Shown piece by piece: positions 1 to 9,350 of a stretch of 64,000 nucleotides of DNA (its first letter is position 1; each line of letters begins with the position of its first letter). The position numbers and the translations under genes are program-made. Origin of the DNA: Gammaproteobacteria bacterium (lineage in GTDB: Bacteria > Pseudomonadota > Gammaproteobacteria > Arenicellales > Poriferihabitantaceae); the NCBI GenBank assembly GCA_024644945.1, contig JAHEGU010000009.1:1-64000 (forward strand), in the 5' to 3' direction. Under the pieces are notes generated by a model. The model ran no database searches. It saw only the letters and a program-made list of their open reading frames with translations, and was not told where the DNA came from.

Positions 1-395
1 TGAAATGCAAAATTGATACCGGCGCACGCACGTCAGCTCTTCATGCCTACTTCGTCGAGCCTGATAGTGCGCGCAACACAGTTAGATTCGGAATACATCC
101 CATCCAGCGCCGTGAAGATGTTGAAATCATCTGTAATGTTAGATTCACCGATAAAAGATTTGTAACCGACTCCGGCGGTCATAAAGAACAACGTTATGTC
201 ATCGAGACCAATATTCAACTAGGTAATTCTACGTGGCCCATCGAGATCACCCTCACAAATCGAGACACTATGAAATTCCGTATGCTTCTTGGGCGAACCG
301 CAATGCACAAAAATTCGCTGGTAAATCCAAATGCATCCTTCGTTACCGGGAAACCGGATTTCACCCATTATATAAAGAAACCGAAAAAGGATTAA
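1..395 (+). CDS. RimB-like retropepsin-type protease (partial, 5' end outside window)
   Basis: The reading frame is open from the window edge (first full codon at 3) to TAA at 393-395, about 130 residues. Near its start it carries [13 protein letters not shown], the signature of the family labelled RimK-associated or ATP-dependent zinc protease, a retropepsin-like fold with the catalytic Asp in DTGA. Later [12 protein letters not shown] and [10 protein letters not shown] fit the same family. Related proteins in Pseudomonas rim operons (RimB) are described as acting on the glutamate tails that RimK adds to ribosomal protein S6. Here the gene sits 4 bases before rimK, which supports a shared operon and role. 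The N-terminus, and so full length, cannot be seen. Confidence 0.85.
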   Translation, partial: KCKIDTGARTSALHAYFVEPDSARNTVRFGIHPIQRREDVEIICNVRFTDKRFVTDSGGHKEQRYVIETNIQLGNSTWPIEITLTNRDTMKFRMLLGRTAMHKNSLVNPNASFVTGKPDFTHYIKKPKKD

Positions 396-399
396 TCAA

Positions 400-1308
400 A
401 TGAAAATTGCACTCCTTACAAGAGCGGGAAACAAGCTCTATTCCAACCGAAGATTGGTCGAAGCCGCAAATGAGCGCGGGCATGAAATGGATTTTGTTCA
501 TACCTTAAACTGCTATATGGATATAGACCCAAAATCACCAAGCGTGCACATTGGAGGCGAAGAACTTCCAAGGTTTGATGCGGTTATACCGCGAATCGGC
601 GCATCCGTGACCTTTTACGGTTCCGCGGTTCTAAGGCAATTCGAAATGATGGGCACTTATCCTCTCAACGAGTCTGTTGCAATTACCCGATCAAGAGACA
701 AACTACGTTCCTTGCAGATCTTAGCGCGTGCAGGTATTGGGTTGCCTCTAACAAGTTTTGCGCATTCAACAAAAAACACCAATGATCTGATTCATCTAGT
801 CGGGGGCGCCCCTCTGGTATTAAAATTGCTGGAAGGAACCCAGGGCAAGGGTATTGTTCTGGCGGAAACACACAAAGCTGCGGAGACGATTATCGACACA
901 TTTAGACAACTAAATGCAAACTTCCTGGTACAGCAATTTGTCAAAGAAGCGGGTGGCGCCGATATTAGAGCATTTGTGGTGGGAGACAAGGTAGTTGCCG
1001 CGATGATGAGGCAGGCGCCTAAGGGAGAGTTTCGCTCAAATTTGCACAGAGGCGGCAAAGCTTCCTTGGTAAAACTCAGCCCGAGTGAAAGACGCACCGC
1101 GGTGCTTTCCGCAAGAAAGATGGGGCTTAATGTCGCCGGTGTGGATCTATTAAGATCTGATAGCGGACCGATGGTTATGGAGGTAAACTCATCACCAGGG
1201 CTAGAAGGCATTGAAAAAGCAACCGGAAAAGATGTTGCTTCGATGATTATTCAATTTCTTGAGAAGAACGCAAAGGAACATAAAACTCGCACCAAAGGGC
1301 GAGGATGA
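400..1308 (+). CDS. rimK: Ribosomal protein S6--L-glutamate ligase RimK
   Basis: This 302-residue ATP-grasp ligase has the family's usual length (about 300). RimK adds L-glutamates to the C-terminus of ribosomal protein S6 using ATP. Visible features are the N-terminal pre-ATP-grasp domain ([19 protein letters not shown]), the ATP-grasp core with [15 protein letters not shown] near residue 145, [19 protein letters not shown], and the metal-binding end [14 protein letters not shown] near residue 265. ATG at 400 follows the protease gene by 4 bases, and the stop overlaps the next start (ATGA at 1305-1308), so the three genes look translationally coupled. Confidence 0.95.
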   Translation: MKIALLTRAGNKLYSNRRLVEAANERGHEMDFVHTLNCYMDIDPKSPSVHIGGEELPRFDAVIPRIGASVTFYGSAVLRQFEMMGTYPLNESVAITRSRDKLRSLQILARAGIGLPLTSFAHSTKNTNDLIHLVGGAPLVLKLLEGTQGKGIVLAETHKAAETIIDTFRQLNANFLVQQFVKEAGGADIRAFVVGDKVVAAMMRQAPKGEFRSNLHRGGKASLVKLSPSERRTAVLSARKMGLNVAGVDLLRSDSGPMVMEVNSSPGLEGIEKATGKDVASMIIQFLEKNAKEHKTRTKGRG

Positions 1309-2309
1309 ATTCAACTGAAAAAGTAGTCATTGCTGGTACTCCTGTTGAACCAGGTACCGCCACCACCATCACGATTCCAATCCCTCAGCTGTACACCCAT
1401 ACTCCTTTGGAAATGCCGGTGCATGTTATCCGCGGTAAAAAACCTGGACCGCGACTATTTGTATGTGCAGCGATTCATGGCGATGAGCTGAATGGGGTTG
1501 AAATCATCCGCCGTCTTATCCACAAGACGAACAATTCGAGGCTGCGTGGCACCTTAATCGCGATACCAATCGTTAATATCTATGGCGTCATACAGCACTC
1601 TCGGTATCTTCCGGATAGAAGAGACTTAAACAGATCCTTTCCCGGAAGTGAAAAAGGATCTTTAGCGAGTCGCCTGGCTAATCTGTTGATCAAAGAATGT
1701 GTTGAGAATTCTACTCACGCCATAGACTTGCATACAGGCGCCATTCACCGGTCAAACATTCCGCAAGTTCGAGGAGATCTGAAAAATCCGGAAACGGTAA
1801 AAATGGCCGAAGCATTTGGCGCACCAGTGATCATCGATTCAAAAGTACGAGACGGTTCGCTGCGCGCGGCCGCTGATGACCTCGGTATTCCGATAATTAT
1901 TTATGAAGCCGGAGAAGCACTTCGTTTTGAAGAGCGATCCATCAGAGCTGGCGTTGCCGGCATTAAAAACGTTATGCGGACGCTAGGGATGCTGAGTCGA
2001 GTCAAGTCCGGTAAAGAACCTATAAAGCCACTGGTAGTCTCATCAAGTTCATGGAGCAGAGCTCCGATCAGCGGAATTTTTCACACTAAGATAAAACTTG
2101 GAGAAATCATTAATTCCAATGATTCGCTCGGCTCTATTGCCGATCCGTTTGGAGAGACCGAAATAGAAATACAATCTAAACACACAGGAATGGTGATAGG
2201 CCGAACTTATCTCCCATTGGTAAACGAGGGAGACGCTGTGGTGCATATTGCGCAGACCGATGCGGTCGAGACAGCCGCTGATACCTTTGCGGACTTTATT
2301 GAAAGGTAA
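1305..2309 (+). CDS. Succinylglutamate desuccinylase/aspartoacylase family protein
   Basis: This 334-residue protein belongs to the AstE/AspA group of zinc carboxypeptidase-like deacylases. The zinc site motif AIHGDELNG (His and Glu ligands) lies near residue 58, RDLNRSFPG near residue 107, and a third ligand is expected in HAIDLHTG near residue 145. Its C-terminal beta domain ([12 protein letters not shown] to [22 protein letters not shown]) resembles the biotinyl-like tail of this family. It overlaps rimK by 4 bases. Genes of this family often follow rimK, so it may trim or recycle a glutamyl conjugate; the actual substrate is not known from sequence. Confidence 0.85.
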   Translation: MNSTEKVVIAGTPVEPGTATTITIPIPQLYTHTPLEMPVHVIRGKKPGPRLFVCAAIHGDELNGVEIIRRLIHKTNNSRLRGTLIAIPIVNIYGVIQHSRYLPDRRDLNRSFPGSEKGSLASRLANLLIKECVENSTHAIDLHTGAIHRSNIPQVRGDLKNPETVKMAEAFGAPVIIDSKVRDGSLRAAADDLGIPIIIYEAGEALRFEERSIRAGVAGIKNVMRTLGMLSRVKSGKEPIKPLVVSSSSWSRAPISGIFHTKIKLGEIINSNDSLGSIADPFGETEIEIQSKHTGMVIGRTYLPLVNEGDAVVHIAQTDAVETAADTFADFIER

Positions 2310-2338
2310 TCTGAAAGTTCTAGGTATTAGCTATGAGG

Positions 2339-2352
2339 CGCTGGTACCAGCG
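2339..2352. repeat. 14-bp perfect palindrome between the rimK cassette and mscS
   Basis: CGCTGGTACCAGCG reads the same on both strands. It lies 29 bases after the deacylase stop and 72 bases before the mscS start. There is no T-run after it, so it is not a good intrinsic terminator. It could be an operator or a short mRNA hairpin. Confidence 0.4.
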
Positions 2353-2424
2353 ATAGTGCTCCGGTTTCTGTAGTTTGATAGGTACAGAAATGCATGAGAT
2401 CCCCCAACTCTAGCGGACAAAATT

Positions 2425-3735
2425 ATGAACCTGAATGAAATAGAAAGATCTCTCACTCTTTATCTATCGAAAGTTAACGATTGGCTGCTAAGCCCGTCTT
2501 TCTATATTCAGATCGGATTTATAGTTTTGTCCGTAAGTTTAGCCTGGCTCATTGCAAAGGCGTTACGCAAAAGTATCCCAATCTTTCAGGATTCAGCATC
2601 TGACGAAAAATGGACATGGCTCGGTAAATTCGGCCACCAGAGCCGACAACTTTTATTTCCCCTGCTAAACATCAGCATGTTGGGGGTCTTACGAGAAGCC
2701 GGTCAATATCTCGGGGATACGATATGGCTGATTATTATTGCTCAGCTTCTGGCCGTTATTTATTTTTTGTATCACCTTATTCTTCGTTTTATAAAAAACC
2801 CAGTTATTCGGGGATTTTTTAAATGGGTGGTGATTCCAATTGCAGTTCTGAAAGTTTTTGGTGTGCTGGACGAAGTGACCGTCTACCTCGATGGACTATC
2901 TATAGAACTTGGAAATATAAAGTTATCCGCTTATGCGCTCGCACGAGCAGTAGTATTTGGGGTTTTGCTGTTCTGGCTGGGTCGAATATCAAGCGACATC
3001 GGCCAAAAAGTCATACGTAGTCAGCAAGAACTCGATAATGAAACAAAAGAAATATTCATAAAAATATTTCAGGTTGTTGTAAGTATCACTGTATTCATTT
3101 TACTTCTGCAGATTGTTGGAATTAATCTGACTGCGCTCGCCGTATTTGGTGGCGCACTTGGCGTTGGTCTTGGATTTGGCCTCCAGTCGATTGCATCCAA
3201 CTTCTTGTCAGGGTTGATTTTGCTTATGGATCGGTCATTGAAAATTGGCGATTTTGTGGAATTAGAAGACAGTCGATCAGGCGTGATTGATAGCTTGAAT
3301 ATGCGATCTGCAACGTTAACCACCTACGATGGTAAAGACATTGTGGTGCCCAATGACACTTTCATTACCAGTTCATTTACCAACTGGACGCATAGAGATA
3401 AGAAACAACGATACCCACTTCACTTTTCTGTTGCCTACGATACAGATCTGGAGAAATTATTCGAAATTGTACGAGAGGTGGTCGCCAGCCATCCTCAGGT
3501 ACTAAGCGGCGACGGTATCCCCAAAGAGGAGCAACCCGACGCCGAAATCAGTCAGTTCGGAGATTTCGGAATAGATATATTGGTTGAATTTTGGATGATG
3601 GGTATCGATGATGGAAAGAATCGAGTCGGCGCTGATTTACTATTCATGATTTGGCAGGCACTGCAGGCAAACGGTATTGAAATCCCGTTTCCTCAACGCG
3701 AAGTTCGAATACTTAATCCATCTGCAAAAGTCTGA
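2425..3735 (+). CDS. MscS-family mechanosensitive ion channel
   Basis: This 436-residue inner-membrane protein has four or more N-terminal hydrophobic segments (about residues 27-43, 85-120, 130-150, 165-190) before the MscS core. The pore-lining helix has the expected Gly/Ala pattern, GGALGVGLGFGLQSIASNFLSG near residue 240, followed by the beta domain LMDRSLKIGDFVELED with the matching VPNDTFITSSFTNWTH. The C-terminal alpha-beta part ends EIPFPQREVRI, as usual. Such channels release solutes on osmotic downshock. It is larger than E. coli MscS (286) because of additional N-terminal membrane segments. It stands alone; the plus strand is gene-free after it. Confidence 0.92.
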   Translation: MNLNEIERSLTLYLSKVNDWLLSPSFYIQIGFIVLSVSLAWLIAKALRKSIPIFQDSASDEKWTWLGKFGHQSRQLLFPLLNISMLGVLREAGQYLGDTIWLIIIAQLLAVIYFLYHLILRFIKNPVIRGFFKWVVIPIAVLKVFGVLDEVTVYLDGLSIELGNIKLSAYALARAVVFGVLLFWLGRISSDIGQKVIRSQQELDNETKEIFIKIFQVVVSITVFILLLQIVGINLTALAVFGGALGVGLGFGLQSIASNFLSGLILLMDRSLKIGDFVELEDSRSGVIDSLNMRSATLTTYDGKDIVVPNDTFITSSFTNWTHRDKKQRYPLHFSVAYDTDLEKLFEIVREVVASHPQVLSGDGIPKEEQPDAEISQFGDFGIDILVEFWMMGIDDGKNRVGADLLFMIWQALQANGIEIPFPQREVRILNPSAKV

Positions 3736-3738
3736 TTT

Positions 3739-3770
3739 GGTCCAGTTCACTGATCCTATATTATTTTTTT
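3739..3770 (+). terminator. Possible intrinsic terminator of mscS
   Basis: Just after the mscS stop, GGTCCAGT and ACTGATCC can form an imperfect stem (two internal mismatches) around a TC turn, followed within a few bases by a run of seven T. Weak stem, good T-run and good position. Confidence 0.4.
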
Positions 3771-4199
3771 CCTCACCATACACGCGATTCGCAATCTGTA
3801 TTTAGTGCAATAAAATATCTTCAGATCACAATTTCTGATGGGAGCAATTCATCTATATCGTTGCAGTAGTCGTTCTGCGCCTATTTACAGCCCCTCATTA
3901 AATTCTTACTCGATATTTAAAATCTGGGTGACACAAAAAGACATTTTCAATGTAATCCATGCTGCGCGCATAGTGCATTTAAAATCACCAGAGCCACCGG
4001 ACTAAAGCGTACAGCGGAAGCGGAAGCGGAATATATGCGCAGTCCGTGCCGCTAGCGCAATCTTCAGACCGTCCGGATCATCAAATAAAATAATGATGTC
4101 GGAAAAACCAGAATTGGATGATAGCTGCCAAAAGTCTGCAGTAACTTATCGGGGTTGCGCATCAATCTGACGATGCCGACTCCTATCACAACGACCTGA
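3771..4199. other. Gene-free stretch between convergent mscS and DUF2797 gene
   Basis: No ORF with a credible start, ribosome-binding site or family match was found on either strand. The stretch is A+T-richer than its surroundings in its first half and contains a short triple hexamer repeat, GCGGAA, near 4013-4032. Both flanking genes point into it, so no promoter is needed here. It may be decayed coding DNA, but no parent gene could be named. Confidence 0.5.
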
Positions 4200-5027
4200 T
4201 CAGGCGCTTAGAGTGACCTCATAGCCTGCGAACTTACGAATATTGATCACCCCGGCATCAAGTATCAGGTATTGCCCCTTGATCCCATTTAACACGCCGC
4301 TTATTTCTGGAGTTTTATCAAAATTGAGACTGGTCACTTTTTCAGGATGAGAGAGCACGGGGTATTCTATTTCCACTACGGGCTCTTCCAACACCTCCCA
4401 TTCGACTTCACCGTCTTGCACTCTCAGTGCATCAATATCTGCCCTGGCATTATCGATGATCTCGCTTGCTTTATGTTTCAGGTCTACGGCATCACCACCG
4501 CCCTTGAGCATTTTGCGCCAGTCAGTGCGATCGCTGACATATTTTTTTATCGTAGCTTCAAGCAAACCCGAGTGATATCGATTGCGAATCCTGAATACCG
4601 GCAGCGCCTGCAGAGCCCCCTGATCAATCCACCGGGTCGGAATTTGCGTGCCCCGCGTTATCCCCACCTTGAGACCCGATGAATTAGCAATGTAGACATA
4701 ATGGGATTGCATACAGTGGTTCGTCGCCCATTCACTATCGCGGCAGGTTCCTAAATGAAAATGGCATGTCTCGGGCCGCATAATACACAGGTCACATTCC
4801 GCAAGTGTTTTAAAACAGGGAAAGCAATAGCCCTGGTTGAAGCTTTTCTTCGTTTCCCGCCCGCAATGAATGCAGTGAATGAGACCTTTAAAATTGAGCG
4901 CTACGGGAGCGCCAATCAGGCAATTAAGATCAACCAGTTCGCCGCCAATGGGCAGCTGGTACTGCACCGGCTGCGCCAATGTCGTCTTCATTTTACGCAG
5001 CCCGCCGCTTGCCAGCACCTGAGTCAT
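4200..5027 (-). CDS. DUF2797 family protein
   Basis: This 275-residue protein matches the DUF2797 family along its whole length. A cysteine-rich block near residues 55-100 (CIHCGRETKKSFNQGYC, CFKTL, CDLCIMRPETCHFHLGTC) looks like a set of zinc sites, and is followed by the family hallmark HYVYIANSSGLKVGITR and TQIPTRWIDQGA, which resembles a GIY-YIG-like core. The C-terminal third is a small beta domain with no named function. No biochemical role is established for the family. The ATG at 5027 is taken because the N-terminal GGLRKM stretch is conserved in relatives. It ends 14 bases downstream of the trans-sulfuration gene, suggesting one operon. Confidence 0.85.
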   Translation of the reverse strand: MTQVLASGGLRKMKTTLAQPVQYQLPIGGELVDLNCLIGAPVALNFKGLIHCIHCGRETKKSFNQGYCFPCFKTLAECDLCIMRPETCHFHLGTCRDSEWATNHCMQSHYVYIANSSGLKVGITRGTQIPTRWIDQGALQALPVFRIRNRYHSGLLEATIKKYVSDRTDWRKMLKGGGDAVDLKHKASEIIDNARADIDALRVQDGEVEWEVLEEPVVEIEYPVLSHPEKVTSLNFDKTPEISGVLNGIKGQYLILDAGVINIRKFAGYEVTLSA

Positions 5028-5041
5028 ATGATTATTAACTA

Positions 5042-6199
5042 TTACAGTGCGCTGGCAAAATCCTGCACCAGGTCCTGCTCACTCTCTATACCCACAGCAA
5101 GCCTGACCAGACCCGCACCAATTCCAAAGGCCTCACATTCCTCGGTCGACAACCCGGCATGGGAAGATTCCGCAGGTATGGTGATGAGCGTTTCGACACC
5201 ACCCAGACTCACCGCCTCAGCCGCCAGTTCCAGCCGATCGATCATCGCATGGGCACCCTCGGCACCACCGACATGATCAAAACTGAGCAATCCACCATAT
5301 CCGGTAAACAATGACTTTGCCCTTTGATGGTCTGGATGGCTGAAAAGGCCGGGGTAGTTCACCCTTGATACAGCAGAATGCTGTTCCAGAAAAGTGGCCA
5401 GCGCAAGAGCATTTTGATTTTGTCTGGCAACTCGAAGCGACAAGGTTTTGATCCCGCGATGCAGTAAGAAGCACGCGTGAGGGTCCAATGTGCCGCCCAG
5501 ATGATCAAGTTTTATTTTCGCTTTCTGCACCAGATCTTGTCTGCCAATGATGGCACCCGCGACGATATCGGAGTGCCCATTGAGATACTTGGTGCAGCTA
5601 TGCATCACCAGGTCAAAGCCAAGAGTCGCCGGATTGAAATTGACTGGTGAAGGCAAAGTATTGTCGATCATAGTGATCAACCCATGTTCGCGGGCAAACT
5701 CCACCACGCCAGACAAGTCCCCCACAGTAAGTAAAGGATTTGTCATGCTTTCGACATAGAAGCCCCGTGTATTAGGCTTGATCTTTTGCGCCCATTCGTC
5801 AGCACTCAGCAAGTCAACGAAATCGAAACTGATGCCGAGTTCCGGCAGATCATGGGTAATATAAGTGTGGGTACCCCCGTACAACGCTCGTTGCACCAAA
5901 AAATGATCCCCGGCCTTTAGCACTGTAAGCAGAGCGGTAGTAATTGCAGCCATACCACTTGCTGTGACCAGCGCCGATTCCGCCTCCTCCAGGTCCGAGA
6001 GTTTACGATGTAGTACCTCGTGGTTAGGCGAATTATTCAACCTGAGATAGGGGATGGTGTGATAGCCCGCCTCTCGACTGGACTCATAAGTTGAACTCTG
6101 AAAAATAGGCATGCTGATCGCGCCCTTGATACGAGGCGAATACTCCCCTGCATGGATTACGCGGGTTTCCAGGGATTGCTTTTTTCTGATCTCAGTCAT
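5042..6199 (-). CDS. PLP-dependent trans-sulfuration enzyme (Cys/Met metabolism family)
   Basis: This enzyme of about 385 residues belongs to the cystathionine gamma-synthase/beta-lyase/gamma-lyase family of fold-type I PLP enzymes. Features are SMPIFQSSTYES near the N-terminus, the substrate and cofactor loop ALVTASGMAAI, YGGTHTY, the Asp of MIDNTLPSP, and the PLP lysine in MHSCTKYLNGHSD. The C-terminal TLITIPAESSHAG is typical of the family. Lyase versus synthase activity cannot be settled by eye. An upstream in-frame ATG at 6232 would overlap the HerA-like gene; the start at 6199 (MTEIRKKQ) avoids this and fits homologues better. metZ, a second member of the family, lies at 37659. Confidence 0.88.
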   Translation of the reverse strand: MTEIRKKQSLETRVIHAGEYSPRIKGAISMPIFQSSTYESSREAGYHTIPYLRLNNSPNHEVLHRKLSDLEEAESALVTASGMAAITTALLTVLKAGDHFLVQRALYGGTHTYITHDLPELGISFDFVDLLSADEWAQKIKPNTRGFYVESMTNPLLTVGDLSGVVEFAREHGLITMIDNTLPSPVNFNPATLGFDLVMHSCTKYLNGHSDIVAGAIIGRQDLVQKAKIKLDHLGGTLDPHACFLLHRGIKTLSLRVARQNQNALALATFLEQHSAVSRVNYPGLFSHPDHQRAKSLFTGYGGLLSFDHVGGAEGAHAMIDRLELAAEAVSLGGVETLITIPAESSHAGLSTEECEAFGIGAGLVRLAVGIESEQDLVQDFASAL

Positions 6200-6218
6200 C
6201 AACTCAGTACAATAAGCC

Positions 6219-7784
6219 CTAGCGCCCGCCAAACAACGATCCGAGAATACCGCGCATGATTTGCCGGCCGATCTGGGAACCTGCTGAGCGGGCGATACTT
6301 TTCATCATCGCTTCGCTGGTGCTCTGGCGCCTGCTTCCGCCGCTGCGCCGCTTCGCTTCCTTTTCAGCCTCACGTGCGAGACGTTCTCGCTCTTTCTCAG
6401 CTTCACGAGCTAGTTTGTCTGCCGCTTTTTCAGCTTCCGCAGCTTCTTTTTCAGCCTGCACCCGGGCTGCTTCCTTTTCCGCTTTGCGCATTTGTTCCTC
6501 GGCTCGCTGTCCCAGCTTCTCCATCGCGGACTCTCGATTATCGGCTTCGTCATAACGATTTCCGATCGGAGATAGCTTAATTTGTGCAGCCCGTTCCTCG
6601 TCTGTAGCCGGCCCGATCCGGCTCTGTGGCGGTCGAATTAAAATTTGCTCTACCTGGGTAGGGATACCTTTTTCATCCAACACCGAAACCAGTGCTTCAC
6701 CGACACCGAGTTCAGTGATCACCCTTTCAGTATCGACATCTGGATTTGCACGAAAATTCTCAGCCACTACTTTGACCGCTTTTTGCTCCTTGGGCGTAAA
6801 CGCCCGCAGCGCATGCTGAATCTTCATGCCGAGCTGTCCCAGCACGTCCTCGGGAATATCCAGTGGACTTTGACTAACAAAATAGATACCCACTCCCTTG
6901 GAACGGATCAACCGCACGACCTGTTCGATTTTGTCTACGAGTGCCTTGGGCGCGTCATCAAATAAGAGATGTGCTTCATCAAAGAAAATTACGAATTTGG
7001 GACGATCCGGGTCCCCAACTTCAGGCATATTTTCAAACAGCTCCGCCATCAACCACAACAGGAAGGTAGCGTAAAGCTTCGGGCCTCTTGAAATAATCGT
7101 AGTGACATCCAGCACATTAATTACCCCACGTCCGGAAAAATCCTGGCGCATTAAATCATCCAGTTGCAGCACCGGTTCCCCCAGGAAAATCTCTGCATCC
7201 TGCTCCTCAAGCACCAGCAGGTCGCGTTGGATTGCACCGATACTGGCGGAGGTAAAATTGCCGTAGTCGCCCCTCAATTCTGATGCATTATCCGACATCC
7301 ATCCAAGAAGGTGCTGTAAATCTTCAAGGTCAAGCAACAGCAGACCATTGTCATCTGCGATCTTGAAGGCGGCGTACATTACACCTGTCTGAGTCTCATT
7401 GAGATCAAGCAAATTGGAAATGAGCAGTGGGCCAAGTTCGCTTACAGTTGCTCTTACCGGATGGCCTTTCTTGCCGTACAAGTCCCAAAAGACCACCGGA
7501 TTCCCCTGCATCTGGTAATCGCTGATACCGATGGCTTCAATTCTTTCATCGATCTTTGGATGCGCCGTTGCTTCACAGGCAAGTCCCGAGACATCCCCCT
7601 TAACATCTGCCATTAGTACCGGCACCCCGGCTTTGGAAAATTCTTCAGCGAGTATCTGCATGGTCACAGTTTTGCCGGTACCGGTGGCGCCGGCAATCAT
7701 GCCATGCCGATTCGCCATTCGTGTGTCCATCAGAACTTGCTTCTGATCGCGCCCGCCGATCAGTATAGTATTTTGTGTTGTCAT
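6219..7784 (-). CDS. HerA-like / DUF853 (YjgR-type) ATPase
   Basis: This 521-residue protein is a VirB4/HerA-like P-loop ATPase of the DUF853 type. Walker A is GATGTGKT at residues 32-39 and Walker B is VIFFDEAHLLF near residue 265. SKGVGIYFVSQSPLDIPEDVLGQLGMKIQHALRAF is the characteristic sensor region. Residues 425-490 are a highly charged, Ala/Glu/Arg-rich segment predicted to form a coiled coil, and the tail IGRQIMRGILGSLFGGR is the usual C-terminus. The cellular role of YjgR is not established; relatives translocate DNA or remodel protein. It is first in a minus-strand group with the two genes below it and is divergent from folE. Confidence 0.88.
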   Translation of the reverse strand: MTTQNTILIGGRDQKQVLMDTRMANRHGMIAGATGTGKTVTMQILAEEFSKAGVPVLMADVKGDVSGLACEATAHPKIDERIEAIGISDYQMQGNPVVFWDLYGKKGHPVRATVSELGPLLISNLLDLNETQTGVMYAAFKIADDNGLLLLDLEDLQHLLGWMSDNASELRGDYGNFTSASIGAIQRDLLVLEEQDAEIFLGEPVLQLDDLMRQDFSGRGVINVLDVTTIISRGPKLYATFLLWLMAELFENMPEVGDPDRPKFVIFFDEAHLLFDDAPKALVDKIEQVVRLIRSKGVGIYFVSQSPLDIPEDVLGQLGMKIQHALRAFTPKEQKAVKVVAENFRANPDVDTERVITELGVGEALVSVLDEKGIPTQVEQILIRPPQSRIGPATDEERAAQIKLSPIGNRYDEADNRESAMEKLGQRAEEQMRKAEKEAARVQAEKEAAEAEKAADKLAREAEKERERLAREAEKEAKRRSGGSRRQSTSEAMMKSIARSAGSQIGRQIMRGILGSLFGGR

Positions 7785-7903
7785 GGTTGACCTGATTTAC
7801 TCAAAATATTGTTATCAAAGCGATTGACCCGCTTCTGCCTCAGGCCGATCATAACCCGTCCACGACAGGCAAAAAAGCGCATTCTATAAACAGGTCCTGG
7901 TGC

Positions 7904-7909
7904 TACAAT
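7904..7909 (+). promoter_or_regulatory. Possible extended -10 promoter element for folE
   Basis: TGCTACAAT at 7901-7909 fits an extended -10 (TGn plus TACAAT) 35 bases before the folE start. The -35 region is poor. The gap 7785-7943 lies between divergent genes and must hold both promoters. Confidence 0.4.
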
Positions 7910-7943
7910 TCAAACTAGTCAATATTTTCCAGATAACTGAAAA

Positions 7944-8504
7944 ATGAGCAAATCGGATCAGCTTACAGCGCACTATGAAGCGCTACTCGAAGCTGTCGGC
8001 GAGGATATCAGCAGAGATGGCCTGCAGAAAACCCCGCAGCGAGCGGCCAAAGCTTTTCGATACCTGACCCACGGATATGAACAGGATCTCGATGAGGTCG
8101 TTAACGGTGCCATATTCGAATCGGACAATGATCAGATGGTCATCGTCAAAGATATCGAGCTTTATTCCCTGTGTGAACATCATCTGCTGCCGTTTATTGG
8201 TAAAGCCCATATCGCCTATTTACCCCAGGGAAAGGTCATCGGACTGTCAAAACTGGCTCGGATTACCGATATGTATGCACGCCGGCTTCAGATCCAGGAA
8301 AACCTTACCGAACAAATCGCGCGGGCAGTTGAGGTCATGACCGGCGCGGCAGGTGTAGGGGTAATTGTAGAAGCCAAACACTTTTGCATGATGATGCGGG
8401 GCGTCGAAAAACAGAACTCCACCATGAAAACCTCGATGATGCTTGGACGTTTTCGCACTGACCACCGAACCCGCACGGAGTTTCTAAACCTTGTGCAGGG
8501 TTAA
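7944..8504 (+). CDS. folE: GTP cyclohydrolase I
   Basis: This 186-residue enzyme turns GTP into 7,8-dihydroneopterin triphosphate, the first step to folate (and biopterin-like cofactors). Family marks are [13 protein letters not shown], the zinc-binding [12 protein letters not shown] (Cys and His ligands), GLSKLARI, and the active-site stretch [12 protein letters not shown] with the third zinc ligand Cys. Length is that of the short bacterial form (about 185-220). It is the first plus-strand gene after the divergent HerA-like ATPase; xni follows after 50 bases. Confidence 0.95.
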   Translation: MSKSDQLTAHYEALLEAVGEDISRDGLQKTPQRAAKAFRYLTHGYEQDLDEVVNGAIFESDNDQMVIVKDIELYSLCEHHLLPFIGKAHIAYLPQGKVIGLSKLARITDMYARRLQIQENLTEQIARAVEVMTGAAGVGVIVEAKHFCMMMRGVEKQNSTMKTSMMLGRFRTDHRTRTEFLNLVQG

Positions 8505-8554
8505 TTACGATTCGATTTCTGGATACCAGGTTGTTATAAACCTGAAATCTACTC

Positions 8555-9346
8555 ATGCAAGCCCTTCTGGTAGACGGCCTTAATCTGGTCAGAAGAATAT
8601 ACGCGGCGGTTCCCTCCCCGCCCGAAGACGCGGATGACGGGCAGCCGGAACAACACATCCAAGGCGTTGTTCGCTCATCCACATCTTCACTGGAAAGAGC
8701 GCTCCGGTTACATCAGCCAAGTCACAGTGTTGCGGTATTCGAACAACCTGGTCGAACCTGGCGGCATCGAGTGTTTCCAGACTATAAAAAAAACAGATCG
8801 CCTATGCCGTCGCTGCTCTCGGACGCAATGCCCGAGTTAAAACAAGCGTTTGAGTCAAAGGGAGTATTGAGTTACGACAGGGCCGGATATGAAGCCGATG
8901 ATGTTATTGCCACCATGGCAATTAAGATCGCAAATCACCATGGCACTGTGACTATTCTCTCCACTGATCGCAATTATTGTCAACTTTTATGTCCAGAGAT
9001 CTCAGTGTACGACCATTTTGGCCAACGTCACCTAGATCGCGAAATGATCTTTAAACGATTCGGTGTGGAGCCCGAACAACTGCCTATGCTGCTAGCACTG
9101 GCCGGAGACTCCAGCCTTTCGATTCCAGGCATTCCTTCCATCGGTATCCGCACCGCGGCTCGCCTGGTGCACGAATACCATACCATGGATAACTTGCTTG
9201 AAGCCTCCCGCGAAATGACCGGCAAGATCGGATCCAAACTTTTTAATGGACAAGAAATCGCGCGTCTTGGTATGGAGCTGTTCACTCTGAAAAAAGACAT
9301 CGATCTGGGAATCAACCTTAACCAGTTTCGCTATCAACCTGCCTAG
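8555..9346 (+). CDS. xni: Flap endonuclease Xni (ExoIX-like)
   Basis: This 263-residue protein is the stand-alone 5'-3' exonuclease/flap endonuclease related to the N-terminal domain of DNA polymerase I. ALLVDGLNLVRRIYAA gives the first metal-binding Asp, FPDYKKNR the arginine/lysine-rich arch, YEADDVIATMA the central acidic cluster, ILSTDRNYCQLL the next, and LALAGDSSLSIPGIPSIGIRTAARL the metal-binding and helix-hairpin-helix part. Xni of E. coli cleaves flap structures. It ends 4 bases before ydbH. The length matches the family (about 250). Confidence 0.88.
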   Translation: MQALLVDGLNLVRRIYAAVPSPPEDADDGQPEQHIQGVVRSSTSSLERALRLHQPSHSVAVFEQPGRTWRHRVFPDYKKNRSPMPSLLSDAMPELKQAFESKGVLSYDRAGYEADDVIATMAIKIANHHGTVTILSTDRNYCQLLCPEISVYDHFGQRHLDREMIFKRFGVEPEQLPMLLALAGDSSLSIPGIPSIGIRTAARLVHEYHTMDNLLEASREMTGKIGSKLFNGQEIARLGMELFTLKKDIDLGINLNQFRYQPA

Positions 9347-9350
9347 CTTG

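Noticed and set aside
4000-4199. Possible decayed glycosyltransferase piece on the minus strand
   Set aside because: A short stretch reads like DIIILFDDPDG, but it has no start and too little length, so it may be chance.
4755-5276. 173-residue plus-strand ORF
   Set aside because: It is antisense to the ends of the DUF2797 and trans-sulfuration genes, which both have clear family motifs.
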